Assembly (NCBI GenBank): GCA_030544235.1 | Contig: CM060477.1 | Span: forward strand, 20,667,934-20,731,933 | From: Lepturacanthus savala | Taxonomy: Eukaryota > Chordata > Actinopteri > Scombriformes > Trichiuridae | DNA: 64,000 nt | Direction: 5' to 3' | Shown: piece by piece, positions 25,088-36,838 of the stretch | Numbering within the stretch: the stretch's first letter is position 1 | How the letters are laid out: each line of letters starts with the position of its first letter | Notes under the pieces: generated by a model | The model's input: the letters and a program-made list of their open reading frames with translations, nothing else | Databases searched by the model: none | Told to the model about the DNA's origin: nothing | Made by a program: the position numbers and the translations under genes

Positions 25088-25325
25088 TGTTATGCCATGT
25101 GGCTCAGAGGTGGAGCAGTCACCAACTGGTCAGAGGATCATCAGTTGGATTCCCTGTTCCTCTGGGTTCCATTCACACTCTTGCAGTGACGTGTGTGAAT
25201 GGTTACCTTCCTGATGTGTGGGCAGCACCTTGAATGTCAGCCACCACCATCAGTGTGTGAATGTGTGTGAATGAATGAGCACTTTGAGTGGTCGAAATGA
25301 CTAGAAAGGCACTATATGTCTACAT
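25088..25325 (+). mobile_element. tRNA-derived SINE (family A), nearly full length
   Basis: Head: ATGTGGCTCAGAGGTGGAGC (A-box region) and CATCAGTTGGATTCCCTG (decayed B box), about 45 bp apart. The body follows with GCAGCACCTTGAATGTCAGC, CACCATCAGTGTGTGAATGT, GAGCACTTTGAGTGGTCGAA and GACTAGAAAGGCACTATATG. The GTCCTTGGGCAAGA block of other copies is missing, so there is an internal deletion. The SINE is transcribed by pol III from its internal boxes in the family; both boxes are mutated here. Confidence 0.75.
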
Positions 25326-25326
25326 A

Positions 25327-25400
25327 TATGTGGCTGTAGCTCAGAGGTAGAGTGGTCGTCCATTGGTTGGAGGGTCAAGTGACATTACCGTAATGACACT
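25327..25400 (+). mobile_element. Second SINE family A head, truncated
   Basis: GTGGCTGTAGCTCAGAGGTA then GAGTGGTCGTCCATTGGTTG and GAGGGTCAAG repeat the tRNA-like head of the copy that ends two bases upstream. The TAGCTCAGAGGTAGAG A box is better preserved than in the first copy. The body is missing: the sequence becomes anonymous after about 25400. Confidence 0.65.
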
Positions 25401-25837
25401 AAATTTGCTGTAAAGTGCAAGGTCTCAGCTTTCATAAACCATTTGAATTTCGCAAATCCAAAGTGGTATAGGGTTTATTGTACTCTTTGATACTAAAATA
25501 CCCTTAAATAAACCAAAAACAAAGAAGTAATAGTTCAAAAGACGGATCAACTTTTCTGCTGTATGAGCCACACAAGTCAAGTCGACATTTCAACTATGAA
25601 CTGTCTTCTGTGTTAAATACTGTTGCCCCACTGAGTCGACAAACAGACTCTCTCCCTTGTTGAAGGTTCATGGAATTAGCAAAGCAAAAAGGACATGTCA
25701 TGCAGCTGAGAGAAAGGAGAAAAAACACAAAAGTCACAGTTCACCTTGATATATTTAAACATGCTCTAACTGCCTATAACAAGGCCCCATACCTTCTCTA
25801 GTGTTAGGCATGTTCCTCCTCAGAAAATGATCCAGCG
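25401..25837. other. Non-coding stretch, nothing recognised
   Basis: No motif on either strand. Confidence 0.5.
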
Positions 25838-25965
25838 TTTAATGGTATTTCAGGTCCTGTTCTGGACATTATGAAGACATTCCTTAGAAAAGTCATCTTC
25901 GCGGATGCCTTTAAGACAGCTTTTATAAAGCTTCTGTTGAAAAGACCCAACCTTTTGCTTCATTA
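25838..25965 (+). mobile_element. LINE RT-domain N-terminal fragment (L2-like)
   Basis: One frame reads FNGISGPVLDIM (25840-25875), then FADAFKTAFIKLLLKRPNL (25898-25955). The latter matches the DAFK.A.IKPLLKKP.L block that opens the RT domain of L2-like LINEs; compare VPACFKHGVIQTLL at 1.93 kb. After that the frame stays open to 26110 but no longer matches the family, which should continue NYRPISNLPF. I therefore stop the call there. Confidence 0.5.
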
Positions 25966-27831
25966 CTGGCTCGATGAGCAACCTCACTTGAAAGCTAAGA
26001 TTCTGCTGCTCCTCCTTTCTCGCACTGGTTTAAAGATAGAATGTTTTAATGTGTTCTATAAAATGTTGTCCCCATTTTTTTGGACATTTTTGAGGAACCC
26101 ATCACAGTAGTCCCTGAGCTGCTCCCTCACACACCCATTTATTTATTTAGAAATGTATTTCCTTATTTTTTTATTATATTCATTTATTTCCTATTTTCAT
26201 TTTATTTTATTGATTTCATTTTCAAAAATTCTTGTAATTTCTTGCCATATTTTTTATGGCAAGAATATTTACTCTGGATTACAGACACTGGGCCTATTGA
26301 ATTTTGTGTATTGGCACGTGGTGAGGATTACTATGATTTAAATACCTATTACCTGTTACCTATTCACCAGCGTGGCACAAATTTGGCTAGTGATGCAGAT
26401 GTGGGATTTATAAATTATCCACGATGAGCTTCCTTCTCTCAAGTGGATAATGCTCAGAGATGGATTAATCCCAGATTAAATGAAATTTCTGATAAATTAT
26501 GAAAAAGATTGACTGGACACACCGTTTAACGGGGCCTTGTTTTGTTTTGCAAAGACACGAGTGCTGCTTCTATAGAGGGGGGTAATAATGGACTGATGAA
26601 AAGGGGAAAGTACATAGGAAACATTCAAATGGTATAATTAATCAGCCCCAGATATAATGATTTATTTTTTAAAACAGTTGTTAAACTGGGTTGATTTGTA
26701 TCTTAAAATTCATACGTTCAAAAGATGAGAATGCACAACACTACACAACACATTAAAATAAATAAAATAATTTACATAGGTAGAAAAAAAAACAGATATA
26801 TTTCATTATGCTAATTGGTTGTGCAGGACTGTGCAGTATGAAGCACTGTGATTGCTTGCTTTGATAATGTTATACAATAACATGTATTATTATTGACTAC
26901 ACAAAATATATCTGTTAAGAGATGAAACCTTTTTCATGAAGGATTAAATATTAGGATGTGTGGGAGTGTGTAGAGTTTATACAGCTTTGTTTATCCAACA
27001 ACTACCATTCTGAGTCTTAAATAATTGGGTGTTTTTATTTCATAGTCGAAAAGCAGATATCTATAAATGAAGGCAGCAGCAATAAAAGCGTGACAGACTT
27101 TCCACAGTCATCGATGTCGCAGGGAAGGTGGTTGGAGAGCCACAACAACAACCCTGTGAGGAATGTAACAGGGCAGCAGTAAGAAAGATACATACAGATA
27201 TGTGGGGATGTCTAAGGTTTAGTCCCAGCTACAACGGCATGTACGATTTGTCTTTGCAGATTCCAAAGATTTTGTGTCCACACACGTAATGTTGCTTGAA
27301 GTATTTGCATCTGCATGGCAACAAGATGAGGAGTGATGATGAGTGGCACTGATGAGAAGAAGGATATTTACTGCTGGATCAGCCTCTAGTTGGTCAACAA
27401 ATATACCCATTGGTGACAATGATAGCTGCAATATATTATGGATAATTTATAAAATATGGACTCTAAAATGATGAATATTGTGTAATATTGTATAATATCT
27501 ACCCGTATAGTTTTATAAAAGCTGCCGAAAGAGACACGAGTTCCAGAGTGGATAGAAAACCTTTTACAGGGGCTACGATCGCATTTGAAGGCAGCATTGG
27601 AAGGGCACACCTGTTAGCTCCTACTTCTGGTCACATGATACAGTGATGTCACCAGTATCAACAATGCCGGGTATACACAGCAACAGCATTGTCCGATCTT
27701 TCCAACAACACCAAGGTGGTATCGGCATGAAACTATGGCGGATTTACACAAGTCCATCATCGTGTGGACAGAGCCTAAATTCAGTGTATCAACTGCTTCA
27801 TTCCAGTCATAGATTCTCATTTCATATGCTG
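25966..27831. other. Non-coding stretch, very AT-rich in part
   Basis: 26140-26260 is almost entirely T/A with CATTTAT words; the open frames there are low-complexity F/I/Y. At 27600-27830 several 70-codon frames lack domains. No repeat ends were recognised. Confidence 0.5.
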
Positions 27832-28509
27832 TACACTACTGTTGAAAAGTTTGGGGTTACTTAGAAATGTCTTTATTTTTGAAAGAAAAACACAGTTTTT
27901 TCAATGAAGATAACTTTAAACTTATCAGAAATGCACTCTATACATTGCTAATACAGTAAATGACTATTCTAGCTGCAAATGTCTGGTTTTTGGTGCAATA
28001 TCTACATAGGTGTGGAGAGGCCCATTTCCAGCAACTATCAGTGTAGTGCAGGGGTCTTCAACCTTTTTTAGCCCAGGGACCCCTTGGGTGTCAGAAGAAC
28101 AAACCCCCACTTCTTATTTTATTATTATAAATAGTAGTAGTAGTAAAGGTAGTAGTAATAGTACGATTAGTAATTAGGAATTTATCCATCAGGTCTTTAA
28201 AACAACTCTTTGTCTTTAGCCAACTATGGTAGCTAACGAGCTTGGTAGCTAACTAGCATGTTTTTCGGCTCTGAAGTTGACGTTAGCGCTAAGACGCATA
28301 GACATGATGGGAATCATTTCTATGTTAATAGACTAAACTGTTGAATATCACTGCTGTAATGGCACGTGTTTGCTCATTGTGTCAGAAGGCTAATGGAATT
28401 AAGTTTTCTCTTCATTTTATACCTCATGGTGGTGAATAAAAGTGTGACTTTTCATGAAACACTAACACTAAATTTCCTGGGTGACCCGAAACTTTTGAAC
28501 AGCAGTGTA
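27832..28509. mobile_element. Tc1/mariner nonautonomous element (MITE) with both terminal inverted repeats
   Basis: The left end reads TA then CACTACTGTTGAAAAGTTTG and GGGTTACTTAG. The right end, reverse complemented, reads TA then CACTGCTGTTCAAAAGTTTC and GGGTCACCCAG. The paired ends match at roughly four positions in five and are flanked by TA, the Tc1 target. The interior after the left end (TTGAAAGAAAAACACAGTTT, TAACTTTAAACTTATCAGAA, GCAAATGTCTGGTTTTTGGT, GGCCCATTTCCAGCAACTAT) is the leader I recall from fish Tc1-like elements. The leader resumes at 28362 (TTTGCTCATTGTGTCAGAAG) after a second element. No transposase frame is present: the coding region is deleted. Confidence 0.85.
28049..28353. 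mobile_element. hAT-like MITE inserted inside the Tc1 element
   Basis: It starts CAGGGGTCTTCAACCTTTTT, the form of a hAT terminal inverted repeat common in fish. It ends GTTGAATATCACTG, which pairs with the start at 10 of 14 positions. The flanks are GTGTAGTG (28041-28048) and CTGTAATG (28354-28361): 8 bp, 6 identical, fitting a decayed 8-bp hAT target duplication. The Tc1 leader reads through once this 305-bp block is removed. The interior has a TAGTAG-rich run (28125-28170) and no coding frame. Confidence 0.7.
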
Positions 28510-30186
<1,677 letters not shown>

Positions 30187-30623
30187 AATTGGGGAGTAAC
30201 GGAGTACAAGCAACTGAGTTACGTCTTTAAAATCCGTATGTGTGACTGTATTGTTTTTTTTTTTTTTTAAATGTATTACTTAAATGAGATTACTTTATTT
30301 GTGTTTGCTTTATTTGTTGTACTCATTAGACCTCAGACTCTGTTTTAAATAGTGTATTTCTGCATGAGTACTTATCATTTTTTGAATGATTTTGAAACTT
30401 GTCTTCTCTGAAGACTAATAAGCTTATTCTCAAATCAATGATAAGTACATTTAAACTTACCCAGCCAAATGCATAATACAATTTTGAAGTAATCCAAAAG
30501 TAATACAAAGTATTTACATTACATTACTTAAGTTGAATAATGTAATTGAATTATATGTATTTTAGAGCATGTATTCAGGAATCTGTAGTGGAATACATTT
30601 AAAAAGTCACCTTCCCAACACAG
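30187..30623. mobile_element. hAT-like MITE of the GGGAGTAACGGAGTAC type
   Basis: The left end TTGGGGAGTAACGGAGTACA is followed by GCAACTGAGTTACG and TTTAAAATCCG. The right end reads TGTAGTGGAATACATTTAAA, then AAGTCACCTTCCCAACACAG; its reverse complement begins TGTTGGGAAGGTGAC and pairs imperfectly with the left end. The interior is filled with TTACTT/AAGTAA words and has no coding frame. I recall this as an abundant fish element. No clean target duplication was found. A left-half relative occurs at 44.7 kb. Confidence 0.65.
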
Positions 30624-30859
30624 ACTATAACCTATCAGCTGCTGGAAGGGACTAGGAAATTAGTATTTTGATGTAAATATATCAATACTACTTTTTGTAG
30701 ACATAAACATGTAAATATTTGATGTGCAGACAAAGGTGAACTGAACTCTTAAAAAGGATTTTTCACATGCTGAACAGAAATGATTAACTGATGTGAAACA
30801 ATTAGCCAACTAGAAGTAAAACTACTACTAAAATACAGCTACAACTGTGCTGCTACAAC

Positions 30860-30975
30860 AATTAAAATCACTACTACTACAATTACTACAACTACTACTA
30901 CTCAAACTACAACTAGTAGTCGTGTAGTTATAATCAACTATACAATTACTACTGCTGCTACTACTACTACTACTA
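30860..30975. repeat. Imperfect (ACT)n/(CTA)n trinucleotide region
   Basis: Repeated ACTACTACT blocks separated by imperfect stretches (ACAATTACTACAACTACTAC, TACTACTACTACTACTATAA). Confidence 0.85.
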
Positions 30976-32878
30976 TAATATACAATAATTTGACCATCTA
31001 AAACCCAACCTCTTTACTTTAATGCATTTCTTATGAACCAGAGCAAGTAGCTCAAACCTGATCTTGATGTGCACCGAGCTGCTTAACCCTGTAAAGTCTG
31101 AACCATGAAATAACTGACTGACTTTATTGGTCCTTCAGACATAAACAAAAAAATGTTCTGATCCATCAGGCCTTAGAGTCCTCACAACTTATTGTTTTTA
31201 GTAAACAAAAACATGTAAAACACAAGATTGTTTGCCAATGGAACTGTTGAGGTGGAAAAGCAACCTTTCAGTTAGTTTGGCTCATTTTTTTAGTTTGCAA
31301 CCTCTTCATTTTGCCTGAAAACAGTTTCTCTCCTTGTTCAGGCAAAGGTGGACTTTGCATTTCTCACAGTAGACACAGGTGAAGCAGGGTTATCACACAA
31401 TACATGGATCTGATTGGATACGTCAGGTTTTTCAGGAAAAAAAATATTGTACTGATGATAGAAAGGCCTTAAGAGTTAATGGATTCTTCTCCAGCATTCA
31501 TCTTAGTTCTTTGGCAGAGAAAGAGTTTCCAAACACACAGAGGTTGCACCTTTATTTTATATGATTCTAATATGTTGGATTAGGAAGTGTTTAGAAACTC
31601 TTTGTGCATTTAAATAGCAGTCTCACTGTGGATATTAAAGAAAACTAACAGCAATCATTTATTTTCACAGAAATGAGTCACAGGCAATATGAATCACATC
31701 TTGCATTCTCTCTAATGCAATTACAGGGAAGACAAGCAGACTCCATGAACTCGCTCAGTTTTAAATATGCAGGTGTTTGGGCCGTTGTTTTGCTTGAATA
31801 TAATTAAATAACCTAAAATTAAAGCCATTGATAGTAACGTTAAAGACCAGTGTCTGCTTAGAATTTGAAGGCTGGTGTGAACCGCTGACAAACTCCCTGC
31901 ATCTCCTCCATAGTGAAGCAGCTTGTGCATGTTACCCAATGTCAATGGCTCAATATAAAGATCCACTCTAAAGACTTCAGAGTTCTTCTGTATTGCAAGC
32001 TCTATTTTTTTTTTAACTCTGTAAATGTCACAGTTTAACAATGAAACCTGGACGATTGTCTTTATTATCTGCAAATGGATACTATTCAGTACAGTTATAG
32101 TCATAGTATAGTTTTATTCAGAAAAAAAACAGCAGGCCAACAGTAGACTATAGGCAAGGCATGGAAACTTTCACCTTTACATTTAGCCTAATGTAGGTAG
32201 TAGGCCTATTTAACAAGAAGTGAACTGCAGAGCTTGCAGAATAACCTAACACTAATTATTACAGAAATATGAAATACAACAATGTGCTATCATTTTTTAA
32301 TCAGGTTAATTGGGTAGTAGACTGTACCATTTTAAAATAAAAATATATTATTATATACAGTATATTATTAATATTATTAAATCATAGGTATGTATATGTA
32401 TATGAATTACTATATTTTTCAAATGTGTCAGTAATTTCTTTCATTTGAGTACAATTGACACACAAAAATATTTCTTAATATTACTGTGTTTTGTAGATTG
32501 GCCTTAAAATGACAATTATTAACAAGCATGAGATTATTTTAAAGTGGAATGGTATCATATCATGGGAATTATTTCGTAATTAATTTGTAAAACCCGCTTC
32601 AATAGTGATAACGTGTATATTACCTGTGATTTCAGCATAGGATTATTTTAAAATGGTAGAGTCAGCTGTCTTTAAATTATCCACATAGCGAACAACAATA
32701 AAGACCAAGGCTTGATTCCACTTTGAGAGCTTTACTGTAATATCCCCGCATCTTAACTCGTTGTAAAACTGAAACACAAAATATACAGAATACAAAATGT
32801 CAAAATGAAATATAATACTTGCAACACATCGGTTACAATCTACTTTTCCTTTACAGGCACTAACAGGTTTACAGGTTC
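30976..32878. other. Non-coding stretch, nothing recognised
   Basis: AT-rich. GACTTTATTGGTCCTTCAGA at 31117 resembles the reverse complement of some LINE 3' tails but stands alone. The 127-codon minus frame (31721-32104) has no domain. Confidence 0.45.
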
Positions 32879-32943
32879 CAAACTCAGGCAGGCTGTTTTA
32901 CAGCTGTGTAAATACCCTGCTGTAAAAAGCCTGCCTGAGTTTG
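32879..32943. repeat. Near-perfect inverted repeat (hairpin), arms about 25 bp
   Basis: The left arm CAAACTCAGGCAGGCTG plus TTTTACAGC (32879-32904) pairs with GCTGTAAAAAGCCTGCCTGA plus GTTTG (32919-32943). The loop is 14 nt (TGTGTAAATACCCT). There is only a single one-base bulge/mismatch in the A/T tract. It is not at a recognised transposon end and lies in no open frame. Confidence 0.9.
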
Positions 32944-33524
32944 TAACAGGTGAGTATGACAAAATGTATTAAGTAGGAACGTTTCACACAAAATACTCAA
33001 AGTATAATGTAAATGAGGCTTAACAAAAGGCTAAATGACTCAGCAGTTTAGCTAAGTAGCATTGCTAACGATTAGCAATTAGCATAATTAACACATTTAA
33101 TAGCGATCTCCTTTGAACTTAATTTTAGTGTTTTGATCGTCACATTCAACACCACAATGATATTAAACATCTATAACAATAATTACACAAAAACAATAAA
33201 TACAGCAATAACTTACTGTTGGTTCCACTCCAACTGAATGTCAGTAGGAGCACATGTACAAACTTCCCAACATGGCTAGTTTAAACAGGAAGTGGCTCAT
33301 GCAGACCACAGGAAGTGACAAGAAATTATAGCTGCAGTATCTAGAACTACCAGTTGGGGGAACCTAACCCCACCCGATAACTGACAGGTCAGCACAGGGT
33401 CAGTGTGTTTGTCGAAAAAATCAACAAATCAAACTTGATAAATTTACCATTGATGAAGCTAATCAAAGTTTTTAGTCGTGATAAATAGATGAATAACAAG
33501 TTTGCTCCATCAATTGAAAGAAGA
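32944..33524. other. Non-coding stretch, nothing recognised
   Basis: GCTAA/TTAGC-rich words at 33035-33085 (TTAGCTAAGTAGCATTGCTA). No coding motif. Confidence 0.5.
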
Positions 33525-33885
33525 GAAGCAGAGCCATCTTGGTCAATTGATTCCGTTACCTCATCCTCTACATACACCATGAATCAGTATATTTTTGTTA
33601 TTCTAATTAATGTCACACTCAACTCTTTGCCTGTTTTAATGTATTGTATTCCATCCTGTGTAGACATCCATTGCAACCTGTCCATCCTGAAAGAGGTATC
33701 CCTTCTCTGTTACTATTCCTGAGGTTTCTTCCTTTTTTTCCCTGTCAAAGGGTTTTTTACGGAGTTTTCCATTGTAAGATATGAGGGACAGGGAATGTTG
33801 TGTTACTTTTGTACAAATTGTAAATACCATTGAGGCAAATTTGTGATTTTGGGGTATATAAATAAAATTGACTTGTCTTAGACAC
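33525..33885 (+). mobile_element. LINE 3'UTR (same family as 57.95-59.24 kb)
   Basis: ACCTCATCCTCTACATACAC, then CATGAATCAGTATATTTTTG, TTATTCTAATTAATGTCACA, CCTGTCCATCCTGAAAGAGG, CTGAGGTTTCTTCCTTTTTT, TGAGGGACAGGGAATGTTGT, and the terminus AAATAAAATTGACTTGTCTT. Each block occurs in the same order downstream of the LINE RT fragment at 58.9-59.2 kb. It is 5'-truncated in the UTR, so no protein-coding part remains. Confidence 0.8.
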
Positions 33886-33984
33886 TTGGGTGACGAGAGG
33901 GGAAAAGCTGTCAATTGATCACCATCTGGTGCTGAGTTGACTCTAAAGGTGGGGGAGGAAGCCAGTCAGAATCAAATGTTCTGT

Positions 33985-34745
33985 GAGGGGTTGCTAGGAA
34001 TGTTTGGTTGAATCTCCTGTCAGAAGGACTTTCTACTCACACTTCTGGGAAAGCCACTTCTCAGGGGAGGTGGGGAACACTGAGTCTGAGTAGATCTCCA
34101 TTGTCATGGCAGCAACCCCTGAACCCGCTGATGGACACTAGTGGTAAGGGATACAAGGGATCAAGGTAAAGAAAGAGTTCTACAGGACCTTTTTGGCTTA
34201 TGGGGCTCCCAAAGCAGCTGATCGGTACTGATGTGCCAAGTGGATCGCAGCCTTGCTTGGAGTTGAAGCCATGGAGAATGATTTCTGAATTGCTTCGAGG
34301 AGGTTCTGGACCACCATCCAGTGGGTCTGGAGAGAGAAGCATTGCACTGTCAACATTGTGTTCAGTGGAGTTGCTACTGACCTCGATTTGGGACATTGTG
34401 AGTTGGTGTAGGTAATACTTTGATGACCTTCTCAATCCCACCAATACATCTTCCATTGAGGATTTGGATGTTGTGGGGCTATCTAGGTTGACACGACTTT
34501 TCAACATTCACAGACTAGGGTGGTGATTCCTCTCTCTAACAAGGGGGGGCTGGAGGATGTGCTCTAACCACAGGGGGTCACACTCCTCAGCCTCCCTGGG
34601 AAGGTCTGTTTGGGGCTCTTGGAGAGGAGGGTCCATAGGCCAGTAGAATCTCAGATCCAGGAGGACCAATTTGGTTTTTGCCCTGGTTGTGGAACTGTTG
34701 ACGAGCTTTATATGCTTATAGCAATACTGGAGGGTGCATGGGGGT
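33985..34745 (+). mobile_element. RTE-like LINE, region before and into the RT domain
   Basis: In shifting + frames the sequence reads YFDDLLNPTNTSSIE (about 34414-34458), EDLDVVGLSRLTRLFNI (about 34457-34508), then CSNHRG, and GVTLLSLPGKVCLGLLERRV (34575-34635). After that come QIQEDQFGFCPGCGTVDELY and ILEGAWGF. This is the order of the linker and RT fingers/palm entry of the fish LINEs with CSNYRGITLLSLPGK and EEQCGFRPGRGT blocks. The catalytic region that should follow is missing: sequence after 34745 is unrelated. Several frameshifts. The 5' limit is approximate because the sequence before 34140 matches poorly. Confidence 0.75.
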
Positions 34746-35310
34746 TTTCTATTGTACAGTCTGTAGTTGAGCCAAGCATTTAGATAAGTACTGATAAGTT
34801 TGATGAGTCTGCGGCAGATGTGTCATGCTCCTGGTGTATTTTACAAAATGAGAACATCTATATTAACCTTATGTCTGTCCAGGATGCTGATTTAGCAAAC
34901 AGACTGGAAGCAGAGGGAACCAGCATGAAGCCACTGTATAATTACATACACAGATAATTAACAAAGGACCCTATTTTTCCTGCTACCACAAAGCCAGCAC
35001 TGGGAAAAACATAGTCTTGTTGCAATTTTCCCCTGCAAGTCTATTATTTTGCATTTGTTTGGTAATTTCCTGGCACTAACCAAATGTGTTCGTGCCGAGG
35101 TAGGAGAATGCATGAGGCTCAGTATGTGTTTATGTTAATTAGGCAGCTCAGTGTAATTTAGGTGCTCATTTTGTCATGAAATCATGTTTGGGTTAAAACC
35201 TGCAGATGCAAGTTTAATGGTTTCATGCACATGGACATCTCCAAAACACCTTTCTCATATATTCAGTTTGCCCCTTTCATTTTGTGACTTTTTTTTTTCA
35301 TTTACTGCAG
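34746..35310. other. Unrecognised sequence between two LINE pieces
   Basis: 565 bp of AT-rich DNA without motifs, replacing what would be the RT palm/thumb and C-terminal region if the flanking + strand LINE pieces were one insertion. Confidence 0.5.
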
Positions 35311-35324
35311 ATTGACGCAAGAAG

Positions 35325-35515
35325 GAGGGAGGGATGCCTCCCTGGAGAGGAGTACAGGCATGTCCGCCCAGGGAAGACCCTGGAGACGCTGGATAGACTA
35401 TGTCTTTTGGCTGGCCTTGGAACACTTTGGGGTTCCCCTTGAAGGGCTGGATGGAGTGGCTGGGGAGAGAGAAGTCTGGGTTTCTGGATGGATGGATGGA
35501 TGGATGGCATGAGAA
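35325..35515 (+). mobile_element. RTE-like LINE, ORF2 C-terminus with (GGAT)n tail
   Basis: The frame 35312-35512 includes GRPWRRWIDYVFWLALEHFG, VPLEGLD and VAGEREVW. These match the last 50 residues of the same LINE group as 33.98-34.75 kb, where GRPRTRWRDYV...AGEREVW is expected. The sequence ends directly in GGATGGATGGATGGATGG (35484-35508), the short microsatellite tail typical of RTE-type elements instead of poly(A). Frame shift near 35330. Confidence 0.75.
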
Positions 35516-35749
35516 TCATGTATGGTATATCCTCAACAGGATTTGTCAGGATCTAAGGTAGCTAACTTTTGGTATTTTCTAAACATCAACCTGGAAATCC
35601 ATTACCCATCATATTCAAAGTTTAACAATGAACTTATTCGTATGAATTGTAATAATTAGTTAGTCGGAATGAACTCCATCATGTCTGGACATTTTTTTTA
35701 AAGTGATAGTGAACACACAAACATTTTCAATTGTAAACTAAATTATCAC

Positions 35750-36010
35750 TGTACTGGGGATAATGCGGCTCAGAGACCCTAACCCTGATGCAATCTGCAT
35801 GTTCATGTGTCCTTGGGCAAGATACTTAACCCTGAATACTTCTGATGGCTGTGCCATTAGTGTCTAAATGATTAGGTCTCCTGATGAGTGGTCAGCACCT
35901 TGCATGCCAGCCATTGCCATCAGTGCATAAATGTGTGAATGGATGAATAAACTTTTTCCCAAAGGTTTGAAGACCAAAAAAGCACTATACAAAATGCAGT
36001 CCATTTACTG
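35750..36010 (+). mobile_element. SINE family A, head lost in part
   Basis: ATGCGGCTCAGAGACCCTAA retains a trace of the A box. TCTGCATGTTCATGTGTCCT, TGGGCAAGATACTTAACCCT, GGCTGTGCCATTAGTGTCTA, GCACCTTGCATGCCAGCC, CATCAGTGCATAAATGTGTG and AGCACTATACAAAATGCAGT plus CCATTTACTG follow in canonical order. The B-box segment is deleted. This is the best copy of the family's body and 3' tail in the window. Confidence 0.78.
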
Positions 36011-36251
36011 TAATGAAACACATCAATGCTATTGTTAATAGTGGCGTTGACAGTGAGTTTAAATAAAATCTACATTTTATGGGCTAAAAATGGCTCAACT
36101 GGTCATCTGCTGTTTAAAATTTCTTCTTAAACAGAGCGGCGCCATATCACACAGCGGGACATTGTTTGAGAGAGGGACTGTTTTATAGTTGTACAAAACA
36201 AGCTGCACGTGGCTGCGTGTGACACAGCCTGTGTGTTGAGCGGTGAAGAAC

Positions 36252-36472
36252 ATGGATGGGGATAATGTCACAGGCACAAAAAGAGGAGCTGCCTCGGCTG
36301 TTTGGAAATACTGCACCTTAAAAAAATCTGCCACAGATCAAACAACCATAATCTGTTAATGTTTTCAGGCTAAAGTTGTAGCCGCAGGAGGCAAAACAAG
36401 CCATTTGCTTCACCATCTCCACCACAAATATGTCCTAGAATATGAAGAATGCATAAAACTAAGCTCTGCATC
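36252..36472 (+). mobile_element. BED-type zinc finger relic of a ZBED/hAT transposase N-terminus
   Basis: From an ATG at 36252 the frame reads AASAVWKYCTLKKSATDQTT and IIC. A TAA at 36357 interrupts it, and the same frame resumes CFQAKVVAAGGKTSHLLHHL, then HHKYVLEYEECIKL. The VWKYF...DQTTIIC...AKV.A.GG.TSNLLHHL layout is the BED finger that precedes hAT-type transposases and domesticated ZBED proteins, where it binds DNA. The second Cys position reads F and the last His reads Y, so two zinc ligands appear lost, besides the stop. No transposase core follows; a dispersed repeat begins at about 36.5 kb. A domesticated ZBED exon is unlikely given the stop. Confidence 0.72.
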
Positions 36473-36496
36473 CTCTTATCATAAGTCCCGTTTCAC

Positions 36497-36680
36497 TGGG
36501 ACTATCAACACAATTCCAAAACTGATATGTAGATTGAAATCTGCACTTTCAACATAAATTGTATCCTTTTTCTTACAATAACTGTGCATTTCACTGCATT
36601 TCTCTCCTTATGTCAATGTATGTCCATGGACTATTACAAAGACTTTGTAATAGTCCAACACACCCTCATTTTTGGTCAAT
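36497..36680 (+). repeat. Dispersed repeat X, copy 1
   Basis: Blocks CTATCAACACAATTCCAAAA, CATAAATTGTATCCTTTTTC, TTACAATAACTGT and TAATAGTCCAACACACCCTC align in order with 38154-38345. It begins about 25 bp after the ZBED relic and may be part of the same hAT element. This copy contains a 31-bp perfect palindrome that copy 2 lacks. Confidence 0.7.
36627..36657. repeat. Perfect odd palindrome, 15-bp arms around one A
   Basis: TGGACTATTACAAAG - A - CTTTGTAATAGTCCA, with no mismatch. The right arm corresponds to CTATGTAACAGTCCA in copy 2 of the repeat (about 38299-38313), while the left arm has no counterpart there. The palindrome therefore arose in this copy, or was lost in the other. Confidence 0.95.
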
Positions 36681-36838
36681 TGTTTGTCATACTACCCAGC
36701 TATACCCTGGTGACACTACAATATTATTATGTAGACTTGTGGGTCTGTGGGTCTTCTTTTTTTAGAGAGCAAAGGCAACAAAATAGTAACATTTTTGGAT
36801 CAGATCTGATGAAGATGAAGATCTGAAATGGTAACAAC

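Noticed and set aside
25088..25160. tRNA-like sequence
   Set aside because: A- and B-box-like words are present, but there is no intact cloverleaf and the SINE body follows. The same reasoning applies to 5963, 8728, 41522 and other heads.
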